A DNA stretch of 64,000 nucleotides, taken from assembly GCA_037953745.1 (NCBI GenBank), contig JBAKBP010003083.1, positions 62,001 to 126,000 of the forward strand, given 5' to 3'. The notes beneath the pieces were generated by a model. It worked only from the letters and a program-made list of their open reading frames with translations, ran no database searches and was not told where the DNA came from. The stretch comes from Lithodes maja (Eukaryota > Arthropoda > Malacostraca > Decapoda > Lithodidae). Made by a program: the position numbers and the translations under genes. Below, in pieces: positions 1 to 11,129 of this stretch; within the stretch, counting starts at the first letter, position 1, and each line of letters opens with the position of its first letter.

Positions 1-870
1 CGTTAATGAATAATAGAAAGAGAATTGGAGATAGGACAGAACCCTGAGGAACACTGGAGTTGATAGGTTGAGGAAGTGAACGATGGCCGTCCACAACTGC
101 AGCTATGGAATGGCCGGAAAGAAAATTAGAGACAAAGGCACAGATGGGGGGATAGAAACCATAGGAGGGTAGTTTGAAAATAAGGGATTTGTGCCAGACT
201 CTATCGAAGGCCTTCGATATGTCTAGCGCAACAGAAAAAGTCTCACCGAAGTCCTGAATGGTGGATGACCAAGAGTTAGTAAGATAAGAAAGAAGATCCC
301 CATTAGAGCGTCCATACTGGCAGTCTGAGAGTAGGTTATGGGAAAATAAATGCTTAAGAAATATTGAGGCAAAGAATAGTTTCAAAAACTTCAGAGATGC
401 AAGAAATGAGAGCAATTGGACGATAGTTGAAGGGTTAAGAGTGGTCACCCTTCTTTGGTACAGGTTGAATGAGAGCAAACTTCCAGCAAGGAAATATGTT
501 AGAGGAGATACAGAGACAGAAGAGTTTGCCTAGGCAGGGAGTCAGCACGGAAGCACAGTTTTTGAGTACAATAGGAGGAACACCGTCCGGTCCGAACGCC
601 TTCTTAGTATTAAGCCCAGAAAGGGCGGAAAGTACATCCTTGGAAGAGATTATGATGTTAGGCAGTAAGAGAGAAGGGTGGAGAGGGAGGAATGGCACTG
701 GAATCATCCAAAGTGGAGTTTTTAGTGAAAGTTTTAACGAAGAATTCAGCGTTGTCAGAGGAAGAAGTGACGATGGTGCTGTCGGAATGGAAAAGAGGAG
801 GGAAAGACGAAGAAGAAAAAATTGTTGGAGAGGTTTTAGGCTAGATGCTAGAAGGCTTGGGAAGAGCTAG
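1..870 (-). pseudogene. Jockey-like LINE, decayed reverse-transcriptase fragment
   Basis: On the minus strand a readable stretch (707-435) carries the N-terminal RT block with the conserved GPDGVPPIVLKNCA and PVPKKGD motifs of Jockey-type non-LTR retrotransposons. Below 435 the frame breaks repeatedly, but pieces matching the full copy at 5963-7441 (FNYRPIALIS, VFETIL) can still be followed towards base 1, so the element continues past the window edge. RT of this family copies element RNA at a nicked target in the nucleus. Stops and frameshifts make it non-functional. The family call is secure from within-window copies. The 5' boundary near 870 is approximate. Confidence 0.85.
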
Positions 871-1000
871 AGTTGGATAGTTAGATTGATATCCAGTACT
901 TGATATCCAGTACTTGATATCCAGTATTTGATAAATGTATATAAAATCGTAGTCATGTACTTAATCTTTAACTGTCTTGATGGTGTAATGGTTTGAGTAT

Positions 1001-1235
1001 TTAATCCCTCCGACCCCAGGGACGCACGTTATGCGTCACCTATATATGTATGTAACCCACAGTACTAGCGACGCAATGTATATGACCTCCTTAATTACGC
1101 TTGTCCTATGGCACCGAGAGGGTTCAAGTTTGTATGGGAACTACTTTAGGATCCCACAAAACAATCCCGATGGTTCTCTAAGAGGGGTTACAATACCCAG
1201 GGTGAAGGTTGTTAGAGATTTTGTTTTGCCATTAA
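1001..1235 (+). repeat. Relic copy of the piggyBac-like element's left part
   Basis: A TTAA at 1001-1004 is followed by a sequence that aligns by eye with the left part of the element at 9216-10594. Shared stretches include GACCCCAG, the 'GCGTC.CCTAT.TATGTAA' block, and the 'GAGGGTTCA.(A/G)TTTGTATGGGA' block. No matching right end is visible, so this is a truncated copy. Confidence 0.55.
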
Positions 1236-1980
1236 GTTGTTCATATAATGTTGAATGTATTATATGGGATTATGACGTCTGGCAATAGATAGACAGATAA
1301 AAAGATAATAATTATTATTTAGTGTTATTTTGTATAAATGTGTTTAATATATGTTTAATTATTTCCTGTATTTATTTAAACCCCGCAAGATATTTATGAT
1401 CAAACTATGTCCATGAGATGGGGGGGTTATGACATTTATAAAAGACAGCCCATATTTTATTATATTTCAAAGGGGTCATAATTAATATAATATTGTAATT
1501 TATTCTGAATTTGTTGTATCCGGTAAAGTATAATCACCCCCTAATAAATTCGTAACCACAAGCTGATTTTAAGTATGGAAATCTAAATAGTATGATCGAT
1601 TTGCAAGATTAATTTGCTACAAAACCGTTAAGTGAGCACATGAGTAAAAGGGGAGTTAGTTGCTTTTTTGGACTCTCTTCTCCTTCATGCTTAGCCCCAT
1701 TAGTTTTGAGATTTCAAGACGTTCGCCCATAAATGTGTCGATTATAAGACCTTTCGCCCCATTTATGTTGTTATAAAAAACAAAACCTTTCTGGCCATTT
1801 AGGTGTCGATTTTTTCCTGGCGAGCCTGTAATTTTGGAAGAAACGGCCTTCGGCCTGGACATTTTTCTATCGAAAGTATGTACAAATTTATCTCGAAGAG
1901 GGATCTTGAGGATGTTTTTTTAAGTTTTGATGGAGGTCTAGGGAGAAAACTAAAATAACAATTCATGATAAAAAAAATAA
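1236..1980. other. AT-rich intergenic DNA without recognised genes
   Basis: No coding signature, structural RNA or complete repeat boundary is visible. A short GATA-type motif (1285-1305) resembles tails of dispersed repeats near 20530 and 33325. Confidence 0.5.
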
Positions 1981-2275
1981 AAATAAATAAATACCATCTA
2001 CCCCCATAACACCTCCAACACGATGATTTCTTTTTCCTTTGATTCTGGCTAAAATTCGACGATTTTATGCAGTTCATGAAGGACCTTTGTTGTTCAAATG
2101 GTTTCACGAGATAGTGTTTACCCTTTTGAGTCCTAGAGGTAAATTATAAGATAAAACAATCGTTCACCTACCCCCTTAACCCCTTCAACACTGAAACGCC
2201 TTTTTACCTTTCAGTCTGGCTAACATTTGGCGATTTTATGCAGTTAAGAAGGCCGGAAGTCATTCAGAGGGATTA
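1981..2275 (+). repeat. Diverged tandem duplication of a dispersed repeat, period about 170 bp
   Basis: Two related units begin near 1993 and 2164. Both contain 'CTACCCCC(A/T)TAAC.CCT.CAACAC' and then 'TCTGGCTAA.ATT.G.CGATTTTATGCAGTT'. A third relative occurs at 8931-9010. They look like members of a short interspersed repeat family of unknown class. Confidence 0.55.
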
Positions 2276-2289
2276 TAGAGATCATAATC

Positions 2290-2761
2290 ATAGGCATTTC
2301 TGACTTTAGCTTTTTCTTAATTCTTATTTCTATCTTCTTTTTCCTGAGTGGCAATGGCAGTGGGGCCTTAATAGTGTACCCCATGGCTCCCTAGTGTCTT
2401 ACTCTCATAGCCCACTCGCACAAGTCGGCCTTTCTCTCTGTTGCATAGGGATGCAGCAACCCCATCGCCCGCCACTTCAGTGGTGCAGTTTGCCTCTGTA
2501 GCAGTTATGGCAATGTCTTGTCACTGCCTTATTGTAGCACGGTTAAGGCTGGTATGGTGCGGATATGCCAAGTGAAAATGATTCAGGGGGACTTTGTAGA
2601 GTCTTGCTGAGACACTGTTAGCGCTATGCCAACATCGGCCACTGTGATGACATGTTGATGCTGTGTTTTGGCAAGTGTTTATTGTACTGTACTACAGAAG
2701 AAAGACTAGAACCACGCTCTGTGTGAAGCAGTCATTAAACTTGTATGTATGTATGTATGTT
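2290..2761 (+). repeat. Probable retroelement 3' end with (TATG)n tail
   Basis: There is no coding frame, but the segment ends in a simple (TATG)n run (about 2741-2761) after 'CATTAAACTTG', as expected of the 3' end of a LINE or SINE. No second copy is present here to fix the boundaries. Confidence 0.35.
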
Positions 2762-2997
2762 TACCCTTTCGAGACATAGATGTTGATTGTAAGCTTAAAC
2801 AAATCGTCTAATGGTAATCAGAATATGATGAAAATAACGTCATAGTGTTGAAAGGGATAACTGTACAATTAGAAAACTTATGCTTTTATTATAACCTGTA
2901 ATTTTTATCACCCATAGGTATATATATAGTCCCTTAGGTCTTGACAAATTTAGTGAATTTATAACTTTATTCATTATATCATACGTTAACCAGTGCT

Positions 2998-3001
<4 letters not shown>

Positions 3002-3054
<53 letters not shown>
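3002..3054. repeat. (AT)n microsatellite
   Basis: Uninterrupted TA dinucleotides. It abuts the 5' boundary of the Jockey-like relic at 3056. Short ORFs on both strands here are artefacts of the repeat. Confidence 0.95.
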
Positions 3055-3057
<3 letters not shown>

Positions 3058-3222
3058 GCGACCTCCCACTCTCAATATAGATTTCTGCAACATTCATGGC
3101 CTTTCCTCTAACTTCAACTCTGAGGAACACCAACTCTCCTCTGCCAACCATGATCTTCTCTTTCTCACCGAAACCCAGTTGTCTGGGATTACTGACAGCA
3201 CAACCCTTCTGTATCCTCCTAC

Positions 3223-4650
3223 AGACATAGATGATGGTCTCACCTGTACAATCTCAAAGTTTGCTTAAGATACATAAATTACAAATTGCGTATTCTCAAA
3301 AGAACAAGTTGACGATAAGTAACATAATCTAGATGTCATGTTGGGCCCATATTTGGCAAACGAGTTTCAATGCGGATATATGTAAAGTAATACATATCGG
3401 ACACCGAAATGAGAAAGCAAACTATTTGATGAATGGCTCTCAGCTTAAGAGTGTAGACAGAGAAACCGATCTGGGAGTAACAATATCGAGTAACCTAAAA
3501 CCGAGTCAACAATGTTCAGAAGTTGTTAAGAAGGCAAACAAAATAATTGGCTTTATAGGCAGGTCATTTGAGCATAAATCCAGAGAAGTTATTCTAACTC
3601 TTTACAATTCCTTAGTCTGCCCTCTTCTGGAATACTGCGTTCAATCCTGGTGCCCTTATTATAAAAAAGATATAGACAAACTAGAACGAGTTCAACGTAG
3701 AGTTACCAAAATGATACCTAGCCTAAAGAACAAACCATACGAGGAGCATCTTAGATAATTAAATATATTTCCTTTAACCCAGCGCAGATAAAGAGGCGAC
3801 TTAATTCAAGTGTTCAAAATCATCAAAGGCATCGACTATATTCTCTCAAACTTTCTTCTACTCAACATCTGAGCTCTGGAACTCTCTCCCAGAATCTGTC
3901 TTTCCCTCTTCCTATGACTTAAATTGCTTCAAACACCGTGTGTCCAGGCATTTTGGCTCGAACGTCCCTTGATTTTGGCCCTGTCACTCTTTCAACTATG
4001 GGGGAGGCACTCGCTATAGGCAGTTATGCCTTTTGCCTCCCTCAATCACATAGAAAAAAAAAAAAAAAAAAAAAATATATAAACTGCAGTAAATACTTCA
4101 CTATCGACCAATCTAATTACACGTGGGGAAACGGTTGCAAAATTATTGGTAAATCTTATTACTCACACGAATCTAAGAATTTCTTCTTCAATCGATATGT
4201 CAACTTGTGGAATGGGCTTCCCCTAGACGTTATAGACTGCAGCACCGTTGATTCTTTTAAACATCGCTTAGACAAATATCTTGCATCAAATCCGCGACTG
4301 ACTGCGTTTGTAAATGAATAACTTTATTTTATTCCCCCGTCAGATTCATCAAGGATTATTGCGTATATATTAATAATATCACTAAGACGTTACTATCTTT
4401 TTCCCAGATATACGAAAGATCACTTATAACTGTGTTATGTTACTAACCCATTTGTCCCATACTAACTTCCTAATCCTGCCACAGACATTAGTTCCAGGGC
4501 AGTAGTTCCCTTTCCAATTTTCCCTTACCCACTCTAAACCACTGTTTGAACACTTGATCCTCAGTGGTTTGGATGACAAGCAGCCTATAGGGGTCACTAG
4601 ATCTGTTGTTGCTTGATATCTTCTGTACTCCTATGTACTCCTTTGTACTA
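3223..4650 (+). pseudogene. CR1 LINE, 5'-truncated 3' part, with a nested insertion
   Basis: The sequence begins at the RT motif region (IDDGLTCTISKFA, with the FADD motif damaged) and runs through the thumb/C-terminal region to the terminal ASNPRLTAFVNE at 4321. It is collinear with the intact copy at 56872-59751. It is interrupted at 3843-4075 by a Jockey 3' end. The 3' untranslated part (4322-4650) matches 56645-56871 in inverted orientation and ends in short TTTGTACTCC-like repeats, the kind of terminal microsatellite that marks CR1 3' ends. It lies inside the endonuclease region of a Jockey-like element. Confidence 0.85.
3843..4075 (+). mobile_element. Jockey-like LINE 3' end with poly(A), nested in CR1
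   Basis: This is almost identical to 7312-7548, covering the C-terminal codons, 3' UTR and poly(A). It is severely 5'-truncated. TATAT occurs directly before (3837-3841) and directly after the poly(A) (4076-4080). The intact CR1 has the uninterrupted equivalent, so TATAT is a credible target-site duplication. Confidence 0.85.
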
Positions 4651-5960
4651 TCTCTATCCTCAGTTTCAAGCCAAAAGTTGATGTTGCGTATACTGTATGT
4701 GCGCAACAATCTTGCTATCTATCTCTAGTGTTTCCAACATTGATTCTTCCAAATTCTCAACACTCTGGCTAAAGATTTTTTGTCACTCAAGCATAACATT
4801 TCTGCGCTGTTTATCTCTTCCCTCATTATACTGACTATCCAAATTTATTTGACTATCTAATGCCTAAGGTGGAACAGATTCTATCCATCTCTCCTTTCGC
4901 AGAAATCTCCATCTTAGGAGATTTCCAATGTTTACCACCACCAATGGCTCTCCTCCCATTTCATTGAGCAACCTGGTGAACAAGTCTAAATCTGTTCTAT
5001 CCTTAATGACCTAGAGCAGTTAGTCCAGCTCCCTACTCGAATTACTGACCACCTTGAAGATTTGCCCAACAGTCTTGACTTCTATATTTCTAACTTCTAA
5101 TCCTTCTACTTACGCAGTAAACCCTTTCTTTCTTTTGGGCTCCTCCGATCACAACGTTGTCTCTGCTACCTGTCCTATCTCTCTAGTACGACCACCCGAT
5201 CCTCCCAGCCGGCGGCAGTTGTAGCACTATGGAGCGGCCTACTGGGAGGCTCTTTGGCAGTACTTCTTTGATTTCCCATTGAATGTGTTTTGCTTCCATG
5301 GCCGTGGACCCTCGGAGCGTGCCGAGGCATAACCGATTTCTTGCATCTCTAAAGTTTTTGAAACTATTGTCAACTCAAAATTGATTTAGCATTTATCTTC
5401 CCTTAACCTACTTTCAGATTGCCATTATGGTTTCCTCATGGGCCGCTCTACAGGTGATCTTCTTGCTTGTCTTACTAACTCTTGGTCATCCTCCTTTCGT
5501 GATTTCAGCGAGACTTTTTCTATTGCGCTAGACATATTGAAAGCCTTTGATAGAGTCTGGGACAAATCTCTAATTTCCAAACTCTCCTCCTTCAGTTTCT
5601 ATCCCTCTATCTGTGCAGTTGTCTCTAATTTCCTTTCAGACCACTCCATAGCTGCAGTTGTGGACGGCCATCGCTCACTTCCTCAACCAATTACGTTCTT
5701 TACTGTCTCCAATTCTCTTTCAAATAGTTATCAATGATATCCTCAACTGTACCTCTAGTAATATCCACTCATATGCTGATGACTCTACCTTACACTACTC
5801 AACTAATTTTTCACATCAACCCAGCATGCAATCACTCCAAAACTCACGTAAAAGGGCCAAAGAGGGCCTATATTCAATTCTATCAATTATTTCTGATTGG
5901 GATAAAGATTTTTTTTTTACTTTCAACACCTCCAAGACCCAATTTCCTCCTCTATCTCTC

Positions 5961-7548
5961 CAGGTGTTCCTCCTGTTGTTCTCAAAAACTGTGCTTCCGT
6001 GCTGACTCCCTGCCTAGGCAAACTCTTTCGTCTCTGTCTATCCTCTAACGTCTTCCCTTCATGCTGGAAGTTTGCTCACATTCAACCTGTCCCAAAGAAG
6101 GGTGACCGCTCTCAACCCTCCAACTATCGTCCAATTGCTCTTATCTCTTGTCTTTCTAAAGTTTTTGAAACTATTCTTGCTTCCAAATTTCTTAAGCATT
6201 TCTCTTCTCATAATCTGCTCTCAGATCGCCAGTATGGCTTCCTTAAGGGTCGCTCTACTGGTGATCTTCTTTCATATCTTACTAACTCTTGGTCATCCTC
6301 CTTTCGGGACTTCGGTGAGACTTTTTCTATTGCACTAGACATATCGAAAGCCTTCGATAGAGTCTGGCATAAATCTTTAATTTCTAAACTACCCTCCTTC
6401 GGTTTCTATCCCTCCATCTGTGCCTTTGTCTCTAATTTCCTTTCCGGCCGTTCCATAGCTGCGGTTGTGGACGGCCATTGTTCACTTCCTTACCCTATAA
6501 ACTCCGGTGTTCCTCAGGGCTCTGTCCTATCTCCTATTCTCTTTCTAATTTTTATAAATGATCTCCTTAACTGTACCTTAATTCCCATCCATTCATACGC
6601 AGACGACTCAACCTTACACTACTCCATTAGTTTTTCAGAACGCCCCAGCCAGCAATCCCTCAACGACAAACGTAATGAAGCCATAGAACTCTTAAATTCT
6701 GATCTAAATACTATTTCCAATTGGGGCAGAGAAAACCTTGTTAACTTTAATGCTTCCAAAACCCAATTTCTCCATCTATCTACCCGTCAGGATCTCCCAG
6801 CGGACTATCCCTTATTCTTCAACAATACAAAAATCAACCCTTCATCTTCTCTCAATATTCTTGGTGTCTCTTTTTCTTCTGCTCTCATTTGGAAGGACCA
6901 TATTACCAGTCTTGCTAAGGCAGCCTCCCAGAAGCTGGGTGTGCTCAACCGCCTTAGGGGGTTCTTTTCCCCTGCACAGCTTCTTGCTCTGTACAGGGGC
7001 ATAGTGCGCCCTTGTATTGAGTATTGTTCACATGTGTGGGGAGGTTCCTCTCACACCGCTCTCCTAGACAAAGTTGAAAGGAAGGCCTTTCGTATCATTA
7101 ACTCCCGTCCACTCACCAACTCTCTGCAATCTCTCTGTCTCCGCCGCAGTGTTGCATCTCTCTCGCTATTCTATCGCTACTATAATAATCAGTGTTCCTC
7201 AGAGCTATCCCAGTGCATACCACCTCCTTTACGTAGGGCACGTGGTACCCGTCTTGCAACTCAATCCCACCCCTACTCTGTGCAACTCTCCAACCCAAGA
7301 GTGAAACGTTACTCTCAAACTTTCTTCTACTCAACATCTGAGCTCTGGAACTCTCTCCCAGAATCAGTCTTTCCCTCTTCCTATGACTTAAATTGCTTCA
7401 AACTCCGTGTGTCCAGGCATTTTGGCTCGAACGTCCCTTGATTTTGGCCCTGTCACTCTTTCAACTATGGGGGAGGCACTCGCTATAGGCAGTTATGCCT
7501 TTTGCCTCCCTCAATCACATAGAAAAAAAAAAAAAAAAAAAAAAAAAA
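5961..7548 (+). mobile_element. Jockey-like LINE copy, 5'-truncated, with poly(A)
   Basis: A second Jockey-like copy fused directly to the end of the older copy at about 5960. It contains the RT and C-terminal coding sequence (5963-7441), a short 3' UTR, and a poly(A) tail at about 7524-7548. A tRNA-derived SINE starts immediately after the tail. The 5' truncation is typical of target-primed reverse transcription. Confidence 0.85.
5963..7441 (+). CDS. Jockey-like reverse transcriptase, C-terminal part of ORF2 (partial)
   Basis: An open frame of about 490 codons with no credible start codon of its own, because the 5' part is missing. RT landmarks appear in order: PIVLKNC-like finger (as VVLKNCA), PVPKKGD, NYRPIALIS, the palm DISKAFDRVWHKSLISKL, SGVPQGSVLSPILF, the catalytic YADD (6595-6606), then LNILGVSFS and the C-terminal SELWNSLPESVF region. 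A full element would have an N-terminal endonuclease. The RNA-dependent DNA polymerase domain looks intact, but the copy cannot make full ORF2. 'RNA-directed DNA polymerase from mobile element jockey' is the usual name for relatives. Confidence 0.85.
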   Translation, partial: GVPPVVLKNCASVLTPCLGKLFRLCLSSNVFPSCWKFAHIQPVPKKGDRSQPSNYRPIALISCLSKVFETILASKFLKHFSSHNLLSDRQYGFLKGRSTGDLLSYLTNSWSSSFRDFGETFSIALDISKAFDRVWHKSLISKLPSFGFYPSICAFVSNFLSGRSIAAVVDGHCSLPYPINSGVPQGSVLSPILFLIFINDLLNCTLIPIHSYADDSTLHYSISFSERPSQQSLNDKRNEAIELLNSDLNTISNWGRENLVNFNASKTQFLHLSTRQDLPADYPLFFNNTKINPSSSLNILGVSFSSALIWKDHITSLAKAASQKLGVLNRLRGFFSPAQLLALYRGIVRPCIEYCSHVWGGSSHTALLDKVERKAFRIINSRPLTNSLQSLCLRRSVASLSLFYRYYNNQCSSELSQCIPPPLRRARGTRLATQSHPYSVQLSNPRVKRYSQTFFYSTSELWNSLPESVFPSSYDLNCFKLRVSRHFGSNVP

Positions 7549-7735
7549 GGGGAGGTGTGGCGGAGTGGTCTTGCCACTGGCCTGGTAATTCAAAGGTCCC
7601 GAGTTCAAATCCCGATGTATCAATGGGAAGATATTATTGGGATGGAATTTGTGCTGTACCTAGTATCAGTGCATTACCACAAAGCCCACCGAAACGCCAA
7701 TAAAATACCCTCATTGTTCCCTGATTAAATAAAAC
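7549..7735 (+). repeat. tRNA-derived SINE
   Basis: A Pol III-like A box (TGGCGGAGTGG, 7558-7568) and B box (AGTTCAAATCC, 7602-7612) lie 33 bp apart within a tRNA-like head resembling class II (Leu/Ser-type) tRNAs. The head is followed by an unrelated body and an A-rich end (AATAAAACTG, about 7725). The missing 3' acceptor pairing and the extra body argue against a functional tRNA gene. It sits exactly at the end of the Jockey poly(A), which could reflect insertion into the A-tract. Confidence 0.65.
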
Positions 7736-8084
7736 TGTATGAATATTCCCATATTCAAAATATGCTATCGGGGTGCAATGCCTGGTGAGTTATCTGCTCA
7801 ACAGGTGGCGTTGTGTGTGTGTAAAAGTGAGACCCCGAGTGTAGGGGATGAGACAGTGAAGCATGGGAATGAGGTGGCTTCAGAGATGGGGTCGCTTCGG
7901 GCCATGAGTGAGCATCGTGCCTCATGTGAAGGCAAGATGGCAGGTGCTCGTTGTACTCTACAATGCTTCACATATCTCACTCCTTGGACTGGAACAAGAC
8001 CTCACGGGTTTCACTGCTCATTGTACAGCGGTGAATGTTCAGGCTGTCAACCTATGCCCGAGAGGGAGTAAGCTGGAATATAGA
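7736..8084. other. Unassigned segment between SINE and Jockey fragment
   Basis: Both strands are open over about 180-330 bases, but codon content shows no recognisable domain. I see no repeat partner in this window. Confidence 0.4.
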
Positions 8085-8846
8085 AAAAAAAATAGAAAAA
8101 AATCGAAATCTTCTGCAAGACTACCAGTTATTCTTCAACAATACCCTTCATCCCTTCAACCCTTCATCTTTTCTCAACATTCTAGGTGTATCTTTTTCAT
8201 CCAACCTTTCTTGGAAAGATCATATTACCAGTCTTGCTAAAACAGCTTCCCAGAAGTTAGGTGTGCTCAATCGTCTCCATGGATTCTTCACCCCGGCACA
8301 GTTTCATGCTCTACATCGGGGCACAGTGCGCCCATGGATTGAGTATTGTTCGCATATGTGGGGAAGCTCCATCCATACCGCACTTCTCGAAAGAGTAGTC
8401 CAAAGCATTTAGTTTCATCAACTCACTTCCTCTTACTAGTTCCCTACATTCTCTTTCTACACGCCTCATTGTTGCATCTCGTTCATTCTACTATCGTTAT
8501 TACAACAATCGGTGTTCTTCAGAGCTCTCTCAGTGCATACCCTCTCCCTTGCGGCGAGTGCGAGGCACCCGCCTTTCAACACAGTCCAACTCGTATTCGG
8601 TCCAGCTCTCCAACTCAAGAATTGGCAAATTTTCTCAGTCATTCTTTTACTCAACAAGTGAACAATGGAACTCTCACCCCCGACCAATCTTTTCTTTATT
8701 CTATGACTTAGACTGCTTTAAACTTAGTGTGTCCAGGCATTTTGACCCCAAAGTCCCTTGAATTCGGCCCTGTCACTCTTTCGGCTTTGGGGGAGGCACT
8801 CATTACCGGCAACCTGCCTTTTGTTTCCTTCATACACTTTAAAAAA
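8085..8846 (+). pseudogene. Jockey-like LINE 3' fragment
   Basis: Matches the last third of the 5963-7441 frame (YQLFFNNT, LNILGVSFSSNLSWKDHITSLAK, GVLNRLHGFF, then SEQWNSHPRPIF and SVSRHFDPKVP ending at 8761). A 3' UTR with the same GGGGGAGGCACTC block and an A-rich tail (8839-8846) follow. At least one frameshift (about 8400-8545) disrupts it. Confidence 0.85.
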
Positions 8847-8930
8847 ATATATATATGCTGTATATATGAAAGCAAAATACAGGAAGCACTCATCATTGTA
8901 AGAGATCAAAACACCAGCACCGCTAATTGT

Positions 8931-9010
8931 TAACCCCTTCTGTACTGTGATGCCTTTTGCTCATTCATCCTGGTTACCTTTTGACGATGTTATTCAGCTT
9001 GATGGAAGTC
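8931..9010 (+). repeat. Dispersed short repeat related to 1981-2275
   Basis: Starts TTAACCCCTTC and shares the 'TGGAAGTC' end and the central 'GACGATGTTATTCAG' block with the units near 2164-2275. The class is unknown. Confidence 0.5.
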
Positions 9011-9215
9011 AAGGGAGCAAACTGAAAACCTCCCTTTAATATCCATAGACTATAGAATTAGGGTATATAGCCTAATGCAATAGGTATATAAAATCGTTGG
9101 GTATAAGGCTGTTGATTGACCTTTCTGTCGTTGTATTAGATGGTCTTATTACTGCCAATATACCTTCATAAAGGTACATTGTTATCGACAGTTTAATTAA
9201 CCTTTTATAACTGCC

Positions 9216-10594
9216 TTAACCCACTGGACCCCAGCGCTGCACGTGATACGTCGCCTATGTATGTAATGCAAAGTTCCAACGCCGCATCATATGCGTCCGC
9301 GCTTTTGCCCTTATCTACTCCTGTCCTATGTCACCTAGAGGGTTCAGATTTGTATGGGAGCTACTTTAGAGTACCGCGGAATAATACTAATGCTTGGCAA
9401 CCCCCCCAAGTCCAGCCTTGTGCGTTTGGGGACGTGCTCAAGTGGGACGCCAGTTTACCACCCACCCTCGTGGCTCTATTTCTGACCGCCCCACCTCCAC
9501 TCACGCAGGAGTGTAAGTGTTGAGGAGGCAATTGCAATACTGGAAGATAGCAATACGATAATCGTAACCAAAATATTATGCAGTAACAGTGGAAGAGAAG
9601 TAAGCTAACCACACAAAGCCTTAGCCCAGTGTGGTGGTGGTGGCAGGACTAGCATGCATACGTATGTGTGTACTCATAGACTCGTTTCTCAACCTCCTCC
9701 TCCCTAGACTGATGTAGCCCTGTGTTTGACACAGTGTTTCAGGGACTATCACACCCTTGAACACTTACATGCTGCCTATAAATTATCGCATAGTATAAGT
9801 GACAGTGACAGTCACAATATGATAATCGTAACCAAAACATAATGCAGTAACGGTGGAACAGGCAAAGTCAAAGTACACTAGCCATGGAGCTTAGCCCAGA
9901 GTTGTGTTGGGTGGTGGTAGCGTGTTTTCGTATGTGTTTTATGATGGACAGCCGTCACCATGACAACCAGGACGCTCGGTGCTTTGTATTGTAATTACTA
10001 GTACATTATACACTTTATAACAATACCAATACTCACAATGACTATTAGTGATAGTTCTTGTTACTTTACGTATTGTGGTGGCACACAGAGCTATATAGAG
10101 TGTGAGAGTCATGAGGTGGAGGCAGGCTGTCTGTACGTTTGTCCATGCGTTTGGTTATTGTCCGGAAGCAAGTTGGCCGACGGTCACCATGGCAACCACG
10201 ATGCGTGTGAGGCTTGCCATTCATCGGCACTTATAACACTCGACTTTCTGCACTTATCACACTGTAACTTCACTTACAATGACATTCTGTGATATGTATT
10301 GCCATTTGATGAACTATGGGGGCACAAAAGAGGCTCGGATGGTGTAAATAAGTGTCACTCGAAAACTGGAGGCATCGTACATCAGCCACGGTGTCTTACC
10401 CAGCCGTCGTCTGTAGGCGCGGGAGTTTTGAAGAAATTCACGGCACTCGGTGATGGGTGACCTAGGTGAGTGGTTTAATGTTGTTTTTCTTTCATTACTA
10501 ACCCATCCCTTGTGTTTTCAAGAAAAAATAATGGAAGTTTGGCTGGGTCTGGAGTGTCATTTATTATTATATCCCTTGGGGTCCAGTGGGTTAA
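9216..10594. mobile_element. piggyBac-like non-autonomous element flanked by TTAA
   Basis: The left end reads TTAA (9216-9219) then CCCACTGGACCCCA. The right end is its exact inverse, then TTAA (10591-10594). TTAA duplication and CCC-starting inverted termini are hallmarks of piggyBac-type elements. No transposase is readable in the 1.37-kb interior, so it would need enzyme in trans. A relic of the left part lies at 1001-1235. Two internal blocks are partly duplicated: 'ACGATAATCGTAACCAAAA.AT.ATGCAGTAAC.GTGGAA' near 9553 and 9819, and the 'GCCG.C..TCACCATG.CAACCA' block near 9950 and 10180. Confidence 0.75.
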
Positions 10595-11129
10595 ATCATA
10601 TTTGTTTACAATGTACAGTCGCAATCATTAATGCAAGAGTCATTCATTTTATAAGCTGCCGGAATTAAATCGCCTAATTATTTATTGTTAACCTGTTATT
10701 TGCACTTAGTTAAAATAGGACTTCAGAGGCTATCAACCCTTTTGGATTATTAATTAAGCCGGCACTCTGTAAGTTAAGAATAGCGTCAGGATTGGAGCCC
10801 CTTTTCGAGAACTCCAGTCCCTTGAGGTTGTACTGTACGTAGGTGATGAGTTTTATCAGTTCGAGTCTTCAACACGTATTGGAATAAATGACCGCCACTT
10901 TACAGTAAAGAGCGTAAATGTGTAAATGTCGATGCACACATTTGAATCAGTATCAAACACAAACAAAAGAATGCAATGCGTTATTACAGCCCAAATACTT
11001 CAGAAATTGGATTAAAGGGATCTGTCATGACTCATGATCATATAGTGGATATGGGTTTAATAACAAGACAGTAAAGGAAGTTCAACTATTATAGCTTAGG
11101 GGGAAGCATTATCATTATCGTCTCGCCTC
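10595..11129. other. Intergenic DNA, nothing recognised
   Basis: AT-rich sequence without open frames of note, structural RNA or repeat partners. Confidence 0.4.

Larger units (their letters stand above)
3056..5960 (+). mobile_element. Jockey-like LINE, decayed and split by a CR1 insertion
   Basis: The start of the endonuclease domain is read at 3056-3222 (NIDFCNIHGLSSNF, LLFLTETQLSG). A CR1 element intervenes at 3223-4650, after which Jockey endonuclease sequence resumes, including EISILGDF near 4906-4929 and SFGLLRSQ-type remnants to about 5330. An internal deletion then joins this to RT sequence (ISKVFETIV at about 5345; GRSTGDLL, SIALDI.KAFDRVWDKSLISKL at 5440-5580; Y/HADDSTLHYS at about 5775-5805). 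Many stops and frameshifts are present. It ends where a second copy starts at about 5961. Confidence 0.8.

Noticed and set aside
2840..3151. Tyr-Ile repeat frames on both strands
   Set aside because: They come from the (AT)n tract at 3002-3054. The only coding signal nearby is the Jockey endonuclease relic from 3056.
7553..7620. Possible tRNA gene
   Set aside because: A and B boxes exist but there is no closing acceptor stem, and an unrelated body with an A-rich tail follows, so a SINE fits better.
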